The position numbers and the translations under genes were made by a program. The notes below the pieces were generated by a model. The model was not told the origin of the DNA. It made no database searches and saw only the letters and a list, made by a program, of their open reading frames with translations. From Croceitalea sp. (GTDB taxonomy: Bacteria > Bacteroidota > Bacteroidia > Flavobacteriales > Flavobacteriaceae), in the NCBI GenBank assembly GCA_013001145.1, contig JABDND010000188.1, positions 1 through 36,142 on the forward strand: 36,142 nt of DNA. The letters run 5' to 3'. Of the stretch, positions 17,053 to 25,372 are shown piece by piece (position 1 is the stretch's first letter; every line of letters begins with the position of its first letter).

Positions 17053-17104
17053 AGTATTTACGAATTGATTAATAGTGTCTTAAATGTAACAATTAATTAC
17101 ATAT

Positions 17105-17491
17105 TTATAAAAAGGCTTTATCAATTGGTTCCCAAAGTTCCAATTTGTTCCCCTCGGGATCCAATATCCAGCCAAATTTACCGTATTCATATTCTTCTAT
17201 CTCACCCACGATTGTCACTCCTTCTTTCTTGAGCGCTACTAAAAGATCTTTCAGATTTTCAACCCTAAAGTTCATCATAAACTGTTTTTCACTGGGTTCA
17301 AAGTATGTGGTTTTCTCGTTCATGGGACTCCATTGGGTAGAACAATCATTGCCTTCTTTATCCTTCCACCAAAAGGTACAGCCATATTGGTCGGTATTTA
17401 GGCCCAAATGATTTTTGTACCATTCTTTGATTTTATCCGGATTTTTGGTTTTAAAGAAAAATCCACCCAAGCCAGTAACTCTTTTTTTCAT
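17105..17491 (-). CDS. VOC-family (glyoxalase/bleomycin-resistance fold) protein
   Basis: A 128-aa single vicinal-oxygen-chelate module. It begins with GGFFFKTKNPDKIKEWYKNHLGL, typical of the first beta-alpha-beta unit, and ends with GWILDPEGNKLELWEP, typical of the second unit (D-P-E-G-N-x-x-E-L-W). E in the last motif is a likely metal ligand; the usual N-terminal His is not evident (a Phe-rich strand replaces it). The substrate is unknown, and such proteins include dioxygenases, lactoylglutathione lyase relatives and drug-binding proteins. It is 35 nt from the DUF1801 gene upstream and may be the tail of that operon. Confidence 0.85.
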   Translation of the reverse strand: MKKRVTGLGGFFFKTKNPDKIKEWYKNHLGLNTDQYGCTFWWKDKEGNDCSTQWSPMNEKTTYFEPSEKQFMMNFRVENLKDLLVALKKEGVTIVGEIEEYEYGKFGWILDPEGNKLELWEPIDKAFL

Positions 17492-17525
17492 GTTTCGGTT
17501 TTAGAAAATTATGGATACTTATAAA

Positions 17526-17981
17526 TTATCTTTTTATTTTTTCCTCATAAAGGGAAATCCAGTCATCTACGGTCATTTTTTGACACAATTCTTTGATTAA
17601 ATCAAAAGGGATGTGTTCCACTTTTTTAAAGCGGATACAGCTTTTGCCCATGTCCAATTTTGTGGGCACATGTTTTGGAAATTCCCCCACGAACCAATCT
17701 GATAGTTTTTTGTCGGCGTAAATGCCCGAATGGTATAGTGCGACAAAATTTTTCTGTGATGCTATGTTCATAAAGGGAAGGGGTAATTTAGGAGTACAGT
17801 GATAACCGGCAGGATACCGACTGTGAGGCACCACATAGCCTATCATACCATAGCTAATGCGTTCTTCAAAACCTTTGGGCAGGTTTGACTTAATGGTATC
17901 CCTTAATTTAGAGAATTGGGCTCGACGTTCATCAGGTACCTTTGAAATGTATTCATCGGGTGTATTGGCCTTGATGGTCAT
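17526..17981 (-). CDS. DUF1801 (YdhG-like) domain protein
   Basis: A 151-aa soluble protein. The conserved DUF1801 pattern is present: PDERRAQFSKLRDTIKSNLP, GFEERISYGMIGYVVP, PLPFMNIASQKNFVALYHSG, and LDMGKSCIRFKKVEHIPFDLI. The fold is shared with frataxin-like YdhG proteins; the biochemical role is not known. ATG 17981 is preferred to the GTG two codons upstream. It lies 29 nt after the 2-hydroxyacid dehydrogenase gene, with a small hairpin in the gap. Confidence 0.85.
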   Translation of the reverse strand: MTIKANTPDEYISKVPDERRAQFSKLRDTIKSNLPKGFEERISYGMIGYVVPHSRYPAGYHCTPKLPLPFMNIASQKNFVALYHSGIYADKKLSDWFVGEFPKHVPTKLDMGKSCIRFKKVEHIPFDLIKELCQKMTVDDWISLYEEKIKR

Positions 17982-17989
17982 AAGCACTA

Positions 17990-18009
17990 TTTATTGGTTG
18001 CCCAATAAA
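17990..18009 (-). other. Small hairpin between dehydrogenase and DUF1801 genes
   Basis: Eight-bp perfect stem TTTATTGG/CCAATAAA with a 4-nt loop. It lacks a following T-run on the minus strand, so it is not a standard terminator; it could be an mRNA stability or attenuation element, or chance. Confidence 0.3.
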
Positions 18010-18010
18010 G

Positions 18011-18943
18011 TTAGCAAAATTCTGCTTTGATCTTATCAACGATGGTTTGGGCCAATTTTTCTTTGCTCTCGATGGTCCAGCCGGCCACATGTGGCGTCAA
18101 TAGCACATTGGTAGCTTTTTTAAGATATTCAAATGCCTTTGGCTTGGACGCAAACATGGTTTCAAAGCTTGCTTTTTCATATTCCAATACATCGAGACCT
18201 GCACCCCTTATTTTTCCAGTTTTTAATGCCTGGACCAAATCTTCGGTTACCACACATTTACCGCGGGCAGTGTTTAAAAGCCAGAATGGATTATGAAATT
18301 TCTCAATAAATTCTAAATTGACCATACCAGTGGTCAATTCGGTTTCCGGCACGTGAAGGCTCACAATATCCGATTTTTGCTGAAATTCAAGTATGCCGAC
18401 CTGTCTGGCGAAATCGTCTTCTACACCGCCGACAATATCATAGCATATGACCTCAACATCGAAACCACTTATTTTCTTGGCAAAGGCCTTGCCCATATTT
18501 CCATAGCCCAAAATACCCACCGTTTTACCATTCACTTCTACGCCACGATTGCCCTCACGGTCCCAGATTCCTTTTTTAACCTCGCTATTGGCCTTGTCAA
18601 AATTGTTCATTAAGCTCAATAACATACCTAGCGTATGTTCGGCCACAGCATTGCTGTTGCCTTCTGGGGCGGCGGCGATAAAGATATTTTTTTGGCGAGC
18701 ATATCTCACATCAATATTCTCCAGTCCTGCCCCTACACGACCTATAAACTTTAAGTTTGTTGCCTTTTCTAAAAACTGTTCGTCAATGGAAAAACGACTT
18801 CTAATGATCAAGCCGTCATAAAGATGAATATTCTTGGCAATTTGCTCCTTTGTTGAGGTATAATCTTCGGTATTTTCAAAACCCAACTCGGCAAGTTGCT
18901 CTAAAAGTAGGGGGTGATTGGTATCTACATGCAGTACTTTCAT
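18011..18943 (-). CDS. D-2-hydroxyacid dehydrogenase (phosphoglycerate dehydrogenase-like)
   Basis: A 310-aa NAD-dependent dehydrogenase of the formate/glycerate dehydrogenase family. The N-terminal substrate domain holds IRSRFSIDEQFLEKATNLKFIGRVGAGLENIDV. The Rossmann motif is GKTVGILGYGNMGKAFAKK (G-x-G-x-x-G). The catalytic set is visible: R in NTARGK, acidic residues after GAGLDVLEYE, and H in LTPHVAGWT. It has no ACT or other regulatory domain, unlike full-length SerA, so it may act on 3-phosphoglycerate or another 2-hydroxy acid. Its ATG overlaps the cupin stop by 4 nt (18940-18943). Confidence 0.88.
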   Translation of the reverse strand: MKVLHVDTNHPLLLEQLAELGFENTEDYTSTKEQIAKNIHLYDGLIIRSRFSIDEQFLEKATNLKFIGRVGAGLENIDVRYARQKNIFIAAAPEGNSNAVAEHTLGMLLSLMNNFDKANSEVKKGIWDREGNRGVEVNGKTVGILGYGNMGKAFAKKISGFDVEVICYDIVGGVEDDFARQVGILEFQQKSDIVSLHVPETELTTGMVNLEFIEKFHNPFWLLNTARGKCVVTEDLVQALKTGKIRGAGLDVLEYEKASFETMFASKPKAFEYLKKATNVLLTPHVAGWTIESKEKLAQTIVDKIKAEFC

Positions 18944-19305
18944 ATTTTCGGGTACTCGGTTTTTGTGAGTTCATGTTGCACATTGCCTGTATGTGCGGTA
19001 TTTGTTTTTTCAAAAAGCAACAGATGTACTTCTTCGCCATCTTTGGTCGATGGGCAATGTTCAATGCCTTTGGGAACTACAATAATTTCACCTTGCTGAA
19101 CAACCGCTGTTCTGTCTCTAAATTGCATATATAATGTGCCTTTGAGAACATGGAACAATTCATCTTCATTTTCGTGGGCATGCCACACAAATTCACCCTT
19201 TATTTTAGCCAGGATCACCTGCATATCATCGACCACGGTTATTTGGTGCGGGTGCCAATGGCTCTTTACATGCCGTAGTTTCTCTTTAAGGTTAATGGAA
19301 TTCAT
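18940..19305 (-). CDS. Single-domain cupin protein
   Basis: A 121-aa cupin. The first metal-binding motif is W-H-A-H-E-N-E-D-E-L-F-H-V-L-K-G (two His and a Glu in the normal spacing), and the second is V-V-P-K-G-I-E-H-C-P. The protein is a beta-barrel with a presumptive metal site; substrate unknown. It is translationally coupled to the downstream hydroxyacid dehydrogenase by a 4-nt overlap and starts 10 nt after the mgtE stop, making it part of the same long operon. Confidence 0.87.
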   Translation of the reverse strand: MNSINLKEKLRHVKSHWHPHQITVVDDMQVILAKIKGEFVWHAHENEDELFHVLKGTLYMQFRDRTAVVQQGEIIVVPKGIEHCPSTKDGEEVHLLLFEKTNTAHTGNVQHELTKTEYPKI

Positions 19306-19315
19306 GGCTTACATT

Positions 19316-20668
19316 TTATATGCCCAAAACTAATTTAGCAATCCAGAAATAGATGAGAATACCAAAAATATCGTTGCTGGTTGTGATAAAAGGACCCGTG
19401 GCAATCGCAGGGTCGATCCCTCTTTTATCTAAAAACAAGGGTATGAACGTACCTATGATGCCAGCTACCACGATAACTGCAACCAGGGACAATGAGATGG
19501 CCAATGCCGTGCTGAAATCTCCTTTCCAAAACCAAGTAAATAATAATAAGATGATTGCCAAAATGATTCCGTTTAGTAGGGCCAGGAGCATTTCTTTGAC
19601 CAAACGGTTGCTAATGCTCCCCTTTAAATCGTCGTTGGCCAGGCCTTGGACTATAATGGCACTTGATTGCACCCCAACATTACCTGCCATTGCAGCTATC
19701 AATGGGGTAAAGAAAAAAAGAATGGCATGTTTGGCGATCATTTCTTCAAACCCTCCCATAATGGCCGCAGCGCCCAATCCGCCAAACAGTCCTAAAATAA
19801 GCCACGGAATCCTTGCGCGGGTCAATTGCCAGATACTATCATCGGCCTCAACATCTTGAGATATACCGGCAGCTAATTGATAATCTTTATCAGCTTCTTC
19901 ACGAATTACATCGACGATATCATCAATGGTGATTCTACCTACCAATCTGCCGATTTCATCTACCACAGGAATGGCCTCCAAATCATATTTTGACATAATT
20001 TTGGCCACCTCTTCGGGGTTTTCGTTCACATTTACATAGTCTACTTTGGGTATGTAAACGTCTTTGATGTGGGTTTTGGTCGATGTGGTCAATAAATCTT
20101 TCAACGAAAGCCTTCCCTTTAATTTATCTTCATCGTCAACAACGTAAATAGAATGTACCCGGGTCACATTTTCGGCTTGAGCACGCATTTCTTTAACACA
20201 GGTAAGCACATTCCAATTTTCATTCACCTTGACCAATTCTTTGGCCATAAGACCGCCTGCCGAATACTCATCATATCGCAACAATTCGACAATATCTTTG
20301 GCATGGTCTTTATCTTCAATTTGTGAAATGACACTCTGAACAATTTCTTTAGGAAGCTCGCCTACAATATCAGCGGCATCATCTGTATCCAATTCTTCAA
20401 TTTCACCCGCGATTTCTTTGGCCGACAAATTGCTCAAAATACGCTCACGCACATCTTCATCAAGTTCAATTAGAATGTCTGATGTCTTTTCGCTGTTTAA
20501 AAGTTTGATGATGTAAGTTGCCTCTTCCTCCTCCAGTTCATTGGCAATTTCGGCCACATCGGCATAATGTAGTTCTTTCATCAATTCACGCAACTCACCA
20601 TCATTCTGATTTTCAATCAAAAGCTGAATTTGGCTTACCAGTTCATCTGTGAGCTTAAAAGGGGTCAT
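19316..20668 (-). CDS. mgtE: Magnesium transporter MgtE
   Basis: A 450-aa Mg2+ channel of the MgtE/SLC41 family. The N domain (about 1-130) holds acidic helical repeats ([16 protein letters not shown]), followed by two CBS domains (about 130-255, with [27 protein letters not shown]), a plug-helix region and five transmembrane helices from about residue 280. The pore signature is [27 protein letters not shown]. In the family, CBS and N domains sense cytosolic Mg2+ and close the channel. The start overlaps rsmA by 14 nt, so the gene is coupled to rsmA. No magnesium riboswitch leader is present because the start lies within rsmA. Confidence 0.96.
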   Translation of the reverse strand: MTPFKLTDELVSQIQLLIENQNDGELRELMKELHYADVAEIANELEEEEATYIIKLLNSEKTSDILIELDEDVRERILSNLSAKEIAGEIEELDTDDAADIVGELPKEIVQSVISQIEDKDHAKDIVELLRYDEYSAGGLMAKELVKVNENWNVLTCVKEMRAQAENVTRVHSIYVVDDEDKLKGRLSLKDLLTTSTKTHIKDVYIPKVDYVNVNENPEEVAKIMSKYDLEAIPVVDEIGRLVGRITIDDIVDVIREEADKDYQLAAGISQDVEADDSIWQLTRARIPWLILGLFGGLGAAAIMGGFEEMIAKHAILFFFTPLIAAMAGNVGVQSSAIIVQGLANDDLKGSISNRLVKEMLLALLNGIILAIILLLFTWFWKGDFSTALAISLSLVAVIVVAGIIGTFIPLFLDKRGIDPAIATGPFITTSNDIFGILIYFWIAKLVLGI

Positions 20669-21524
20669 CTGCTATCTTCTTTGTTAGTGAAATAAAATCA
20701 CTGACCGCCAATTGTTCTGGGCGAAGGTCAAATATAGCATCTTCTTTAAGATTATCGGAAAGATTAAAGCTTTTGAGACTATTGCGCATGGTCTTTCTTC
20801 TCTGATTGAAAGCGGTCTTCACCACTTTAAAAAATAAGACCTCGTCACAGGGCAGTGTAAAAGTAGCTTTTCGGGTTAAACGCAATACACCCGATTGCAC
20901 TTTGGGCGGTGGGTCAAAAACCTCTGGGTGTACTGTAAATAGGTATTCTGCATCATAATATGCCTGTACCAAAACAGATAGTATGCCATAGCTCTTATTG
21001 CCTGGCTCGCCGCAAATTCTTTGGGCGACCTCCTTTTGGAACATTCCTGAAAATTCGGGTACTTGGTTACGAAGGTCCAGCATTTTAAAAACGATTTGGG
21101 TTGATATATTATATGGAAAGTTGCCCGTTATGGCAAATTGGTCGTCACCATAAAGCTTTTTTAGGTCGTATTTTAAAAAATCGGCTTGAATAATTTTCAA
21201 TCGGTTGTTTTGTGCCACTATTTTAGGGTGGTCCAAGGCAAAACTATGGTTTAGATACACAATGGACTCTTCATCTAAATCCATCGCCACTAAATCAATA
21301 TTACGCTGTAGCAGGTATTTAGTGAGTACACCTGTACCCGGGCCAATCTCAATTACATGGGAGTAGTCTTTAAGGGTCAGCGTATCTGAGATTCGTTTTG
21401 CCACATCTTCATCTTTCAAGAAATGTTGACCTAGGTGTTTTTTGGCCTTTACAGGTGAAGTTTCACGCCCCGAATTTCTTTTTGATCCGTAGTGATTACG
21501 CTTATTTTTCTCTTTTTTATGCAT
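20655..21524 (-). CDS. rsmA: 16S rRNA dimethyladenosine transferase RsmA (KsgA)
   Basis: A 289-aa methyltransferase that dimethylates A1518 and A1519 of 16S rRNA late in 30S assembly. The family hallmark [18 protein letters not shown] is present after a basic extension of about 27 residues ([16 protein letters not shown]). S-adenosylmethionine motif I is [16 protein letters not shown]; the catalytic motif is [10 protein letters not shown] (N-F-P-Y). C-terminal [12 protein letters not shown] and [13 protein letters not shown] are also typical. ATG 21524 is chosen over an in-frame TTG at 21542. It follows the gamma-glutamylcyclotransferase-like gene by 28 nt and overlaps mgtE by 14 nt. Confidence 0.96.
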   Translation of the reverse strand: MHKKEKNKRNHYGSKRNSGRETSPVKAKKHLGQHFLKDEDVAKRISDTLTLKDYSHVIEIGPGTGVLTKYLLQRNIDLVAMDLDEESIVYLNHSFALDHPKIVAQNNRLKIIQADFLKYDLKKLYGDDQFAITGNFPYNISTQIVFKMLDLRNQVPEFSGMFQKEVAQRICGEPGNKSYGILSVLVQAYYDAEYLFTVHPEVFDPPPKVQSGVLRLTRKATFTLPCDEVLFFKVVKTAFNQRRKTMRNSLKSFNLSDNLKEDAIFDLRPEQLAVSDFISLTKKIADDPF

Positions 21525-21552
21525 GGGGCATTTTGAGCACAAGATAATGAGT

Positions 21553-21870
21553 TCAGCGGGAATTTCTCACATATACCCATGCCTGTGGATGTAAAGGCAA
21601 AACAATATTGATACGTTTGTAATAATCGGTTTCATATTGATCACATAAACTCAGTTCGGTTTTTGTGATTTCATAGACCATACCTTTAACTGTATTTTGC
21701 GAATTGGTTGAGGCATAAATGACCGGAAATTTGCCCAAGTATTCATTTTCCACTAAATGATAACCATATAAAATAGCCGCGATGCCTATTAGCTTACGTT
21801 TAAATATGCGCAATTGAACCGCTTCGTCTTGAAGGCTACCATAGCTAAATAGGTAATGTGGCACTTTCAA
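21553..21870 (-). CDS. Gamma-glutamylcyclotransferase-like (AIG2-like) protein
   Basis: A 105-aa protein with the AIG2/GGCT fold. The substrate-binding loop is L-F-S-Y-G-S-L-Q near residues 7-14, and the catalytic Glu is probably the one in [10 protein letters not shown] near residue 80. It may cyclise gamma-glutamyl amines or peptides; exact substrate unknown. The start appears to be TTG at 21870, overlapping the DUF4286 stop in a TTGA junction of 4 nt; an alternative GTG two codons later is also possible. Part of the TPR-to-mgtE operon. Confidence 0.83.
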   Translation of the reverse strand: MKVPHYLFSYGSLQDEAVQLRIFKRKLIGIAAILYGYHLVENEYLGKFPVIYASTNSQNTVKGMVYEITKTELSLCDQYETDYYKRINIVLPLHPQAWVYVRNSR

Positions 21871-22184
21871 ATATTTTGCTCATCAATTAACTGAAGTTCT
21901 GTTCTAAAGGCAACAAATCTTTTGGGAAAAAGAGATTGCCCCTCGGCACGTATATTTTCTGCGTCCTCCGCATAATAACGATTGAGGGTGGCTCTATTTT
22001 TTGTTGTGTATTGCACCGAGTAGGTAAATCCGCCCATTTCTTCTTCAACCAGAACTCGACACATTTTGGCTTGTGTGAACTTACCTGTCGCCAGCATTGC
22101 AGGAATATGTCTTGTTTTCATCCAAGCTAGCCATTCATCGTGTATAGCTTCGTCGATATTCGTGGTTACATTGTAGATGATCAT
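21867..22184 (-). CDS. DUF4286 family protein
   Basis: A 105-aa small cytosolic protein typical of Bacteroidota (DUF4286). The recognisable core is MIIYNVTTNIDEAIHDEWLAWM and KTRHIPAMLATGKFTQAKMCRV. The predicted fold is a dimeric alpha-beta (ferredoxin-like) barrel. No function is known. It sits 9 nt after the TPR gene and overlaps the AIG2-like gene by 4 nt. DUF4286 commonly neighbours rsmA in this phylum, so it may belong to the same expression unit rather than a shared pathway. Confidence 0.85.
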   Translation of the reverse strand: MIIYNVTTNIDEAIHDEWLAWMKTRHIPAMLATGKFTQAKMCRVLVEEEMGGFTYSVQYTTKNRATLNRYYAEDAENIRAEGQSLFPKRFVAFRTELQLIDEQNI

Positions 22185-22193
22185 GAATTCAAG

Positions 22194-23978
22194 TTAATTG
22201 ATGGTATCACCCCTAAGTCTCCTGTAGTTTTTGCGGGCTTGCGGAAAGTAGTAACTGTCTTGATAGTTATAGATAATTTTTTCGTAGTGAATTTTTGCAT
22301 TATCCGGTTCTTGAAAAACACGCTCATACAAATCGGCAAGGGCAAAATGGGCATCGTCGGCTAGAATACCTTCACTATAGAACTCTACAATTTTTTGATA
22401 ATTGAATTTTGCAGCGTCATACTTTTTTTGGCCTTCCAATAATTTACCCTGCTTTAAAAGAGCCTCGTCTTCTATTTTTTCGCCTTTATGGTTTTGTAAA
22501 ATATCTTCCAGAACTTCCACTGCCTCTTGTGTTTTGTTCTGATATGCCAATAGGTCTGCCCTTGCATATTTTTTCAAAGCTGTTTGGGTAGAATCTTCCA
22601 AAGAGTTGTCCGATATCAATAGGCTCAACTGCATGGCATCATTTGCCATTAATTGTGATGTTGAGCTGCGAAGTACTTTTAATTGGGTCAAAGCCCAGTC
22701 AAAATCACTTTTATAAAAACTTGTTTGGGCCACCTTAAAACGGGCATCTTGCCCTATTACATCATTTTTTAGGCTCTTTTGAACCTGAGAAAAATAGATT
22801 AAAGCTTGATTAAATTTTTGGTCGAACACCAAAATATCTCCCAGAGCCATTTTTAAATAGGCCTGGCCAAATCTGCTCAGCGGTTCTTCCAAACTGCGTT
22901 TGAGCATGGCAATGGCAGGTGCCGGAATCCCTTTTTTAAAGGCTAAAAAGTTGGCATAGGCAATTTGCAACTGCAGCGTTTTATTGTCATAACCATAAAT
23001 CTCCAATAGGGTCTCAAATTGTTTTTCAACTGCATTCAATCTTTTATCATTGGCATCGATCAAGTCGATATCAATAAGACTCAACTGGGCATTCAACTTG
23101 GTGCTTGGGTCTTGTGTATTGTCTACAATGTACTCAAACACCTCGGTAGCAGTATCAATATCACCACCATCCATAGCCACTTCACCCAGATTGCTCATTC
23201 GGTCTAGGGAAGGGGATTCTTTCCTTTTAAAAATGGCTTTTTCTTGGGCAAAAGCACTGCTATACTGTCTTTGTTGAACAAAAAGCCAACTCAAAAGCTC
23301 GTTCCATAATAGATTGGGGTTTTTCTGTGCATTCTGTAACAGTATTTTACGCAGCTTGATATTATTGTCATCCGAAGGGTCTTCACTTATAAAATCATCG
23401 ATGTTCCGCAGTACGTTGGTTCGCGTTGATTTGCCTTCGTAGATTAGGTTCAAATACGACTGGTACATCTTTTCTATATCGCCCTGTTCTCCATAAATTC
23501 GAGCTAACTGAAAGTCGTAATTCAACTCAGGTTTTAAGGACATGGCTCGGGTATAAGCTGCGATGGCCTCGTCTAAGAGTGCGTATTTTTGAAAGCGATA
23601 GCCAACACTGTACCCAAAATTTGGGTTCTCATCAATTTTTTCAATGGCCTTTTGAAAGTATAAAGTAGCCTTATCGGGTTGTTCTTGAAGCGTATAATTA
23701 TAGCCTAATTCTACAAAAAAGGTCGGAAATGCATAACTGTCTTCTATTTTGTTGAGCAAAAAAGTCTCGGCATCCAAATATCGTTCAAGTTGCTGATAAC
23801 ATGCCACCAGGGCTTCAGAATAATCTGTACGACGTGGATTGTCACTTACCAATTTTTCATAAAAAACGACAGCTTTGTCGAATTCACCGTCATTGAAATA
23901 TTGTTTTGCCAAGAAGTCATCTTGGGCTTGAAGAGCCATCGCTGTAAAACAAAAGAATAGGATAAAAAGAAACTGCAA
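22194..23978 (-). CDS. Secreted/periplasmic tetratricopeptide-repeat protein
   Basis: A 594-aa protein with an N-terminal signal peptide (FLFILFFCFTAMALQAQ; probable cleavage after AMALQA) and helical TPR repeats along its length, for example FNDGEFDKAVVFYEKLVSDNP and PDKATLYFQKAIEKIDENP. The last repeats, with KKYDAAKFNYQKIVEFYS and DNAKIHYEKIIYNYQDSYY, resemble the repeats of cell-envelope coordinators. No catalytic motif was found; the role is probably protein-protein scaffolding in the periplasm. The start is a TTG at 23978; no ATG is available in frame before the signal peptide. It is the first gene of the run to mgtE and has a candidate -7 box at 23995-24002. Confidence 0.82.
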   Translation of the reverse strand: MQFLFILFFCFTAMALQAQDDFLAKQYFNDGEFDKAVVFYEKLVSDNPRRTDYSEALVACYQQLERYLDAETFLLNKIEDSYAFPTFFVELGYNYTLQEQPDKATLYFQKAIEKIDENPNFGYSVGYRFQKYALLDEAIAAYTRAMSLKPELNYDFQLARIYGEQGDIEKMYQSYLNLIYEGKSTRTNVLRNIDDFISEDPSDDNNIKLRKILLQNAQKNPNLLWNELLSWLFVQQRQYSSAFAQEKAIFKRKESPSLDRMSNLGEVAMDGGDIDTATEVFEYIVDNTQDPSTKLNAQLSLIDIDLIDANDKRLNAVEKQFETLLEIYGYDNKTLQLQIAYANFLAFKKGIPAPAIAMLKRSLEEPLSRFGQAYLKMALGDILVFDQKFNQALIYFSQVQKSLKNDVIGQDARFKVAQTSFYKSDFDWALTQLKVLRSSTSQLMANDAMQLSLLISDNSLEDSTQTALKKYARADLLAYQNKTQEAVEVLEDILQNHKGEKIEDEALLKQGKLLEGQKKYDAAKFNYQKIVEFYSEGILADDAHFALADLYERVFQEPDNAKIHYEKIIYNYQDSYYFPQARKNYRRLRGDTIN

Positions 23979-23994
23979 TTTGTTGATTTTACTT

Positions 23995-24002
23995 CAAAGA
24001 TA
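23995..24002 (-). promoter_or_regulatory. -7 box TATCTTTG before the TPR gene
   Basis: A perfect TAnnTTTG match on the minus strand, 16 nt before the TPR start. No TTG at the expected upstream spacing, so only half of the promoter is visible. Confidence 0.4.
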
Positions 24003-24047
24003 AGAGAGATAGTGGCACGCCCTTGTTAAGTGCATCAGAAATTCACT

Positions 24048-25319
24048 TTAGTCAATAAATTCAAACCCGCAATAGGGAACCAATGCTTTTGGAACTTGAA
24101 TTCCTTTCTCAGTTTGGTAATTTTCTAAAATACCGGCGAGAACCCGCGGCAAGGCCAACGCACTTCCATTTAAGGTATGGGCCAATTGGTTTTTGCCGTT
24201 CTCATCTTTAAAGCGCAACTTAAGTCGATTTGCCTGAAAGGTTTCAAAATTGGATACAGAACTAATTTCAAGCCAACGGTCTTGAGCTGTTGAAAACACC
24301 TCAAAATCATATGTCAAGGCCGACGTAAAGCCTAAGTCTCCACCACAAAGCCTTAAAACACGATAGGGCAACTCCAGTTCCCTAAGAATGCTTTTAACGT
24401 GTTCAACCATCTCATCCAGTGCCTGGTACGAATGCTCGGGGTGTTCTACCCTAACAATTTCAACTTTGTCAAATTGGTGAAGGCGGTTCAAACCTCGTAC
24501 ATGGGCACCATAACTGCCAGCCTCTCTTCTAAAACAAGGCGTATAGCCGGTATATTTTATTGGAAATTCATCTTTGTTGACTATTTCGTCTCGAAAGATA
24601 TTGGTTACTGGCACCTCGGCCGTGGGAATCAAATACAAATTGTCTGCCTGTACATGGTACATTTGCCCTTCTTTATCTGGTAATTGCCCCGTTCCATAGC
24701 CCGAAGCTTCATTTACCAAATGGGGCACTTGAATTTCGGTATAACCGGCCTGGGTGTTTTTATCTAAAAAGTATGCGATCAGCGCACGTTGTAAACGGGC
24801 CCCTTTGCCTTTATAGACAGGAAACCCAGCTCCTGTAATCTTTACACCCAACTCAAAATCTATGATGTCATATTTTTTGGCCAATTCCCAATGCGGGAGG
24901 GCATTTTGCATTAATTTGGGTATAGCACCTTCTTTAAAAACCTCTTCATTGTCAGTATCTGAGCTTCCTTTGGCGACCGACTCATGGGGTATGTTCGGAA
25001 TTTGATACAAAAGTTCTTGCAATTGATCGGCAATCACATTCAATTGCTCCCCTAAATTCTTTGAAGATTCCTTTAATTCAACCGTTTTGGCTTTCATGGC
25101 ATTGGCTTCGGCCACTTTGCCCGTTTTGAACAATTGTCCAATTTCCTTTGAGAGAGAATTGGATGTCGCCAAAGTATTGTCAAGCTCCGTTTGGGTCGCT
25201 CGACGATGTTCGTCCAGTTTGATAATTTGATCAAAATGAGGCGCGGCATCGATGTTGCGCTTTTTTAACGCAATTATATAATTGGCCTTGTGTTCTCTTA
25301 TTTGTGATAGTTGAAGCAT
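24048..25319 (-). CDS. serS: Seryl-tRNA synthetase
   Basis: A 423-aa class II aminoacyl-tRNA synthetase that charges tRNA-Ser. The N-terminal long antiparallel coiled coil (about residues 25-105) is present, followed by the catalytic core with TEIQVPHLVNEASGYGTGQLP, TAEVPVTNIF, motif 2 (FRREAGSYGAHVRGLNRLHQF), and motif 3 with NGSALALPRVLAGILENYQ near the C-terminus. Complete and of normal length. ATG 25319 is chosen because it gives the family-typical MLQLSQIREHK and because the frame extension to 25340 (TTG) is the promoter -7 box itself. Separated from the upstream HTTM gene by its own promoter. Confidence 0.97.
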   Translation of the reverse strand: MLQLSQIREHKANYIIALKKRNIDAAPHFDQIIKLDEHRRATQTELDNTLATSNSLSKEIGQLFKTGKVAEANAMKAKTVELKESSKNLGEQLNVIADQLQELLYQIPNIPHESVAKGSSDTDNEEVFKEGAIPKLMQNALPHWELAKKYDIIDFELGVKITGAGFPVYKGKGARLQRALIAYFLDKNTQAGYTEIQVPHLVNEASGYGTGQLPDKEGQMYHVQADNLYLIPTAEVPVTNIFRDEIVNKDEFPIKYTGYTPCFRREAGSYGAHVRGLNRLHQFDKVEIVRVEHPEHSYQALDEMVEHVKSILRELELPYRVLRLCGGDLGFTSALTYDFEVFSTAQDRWLEISSVSNFETFQANRLKLRFKDENGKNQLAHTLNGSALALPRVLAGILENYQTEKGIQVPKALVPYCGFEFID

Positions 25320-25337
25320 GAAAGAGTATTTGCAAGG

Positions 25338-25369
25338 CAAATTTAAATGATTGCGATCAGTGCTGCCAA
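25338..25369 (-). promoter_or_regulatory. Promoter of serS (TTG / TAAATTTG)
   Basis: TTG at 25369-25367 and a perfect TAAATTTG at 25345-25338, spaced by 21 nt on the minus strand. It lies entirely in the gap between the HTTM stop and serS ATG, giving serS independent expression. Confidence 0.65.
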
Positions 25370-25372
25370 TGA

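Noticed and set aside
19353-19859. Plus-strand open frame of 168 codons antisense to mgtE
   Set aside because: Shadow of the MgtE membrane domain; the Met/Ile/Pro-rich composition arises from the complementary strand.
20655-21524. Magnesium riboswitch upstream of mgtE
   Set aside because: The mgtE start lies within rsmA, leaving no leader for a riboswitch.
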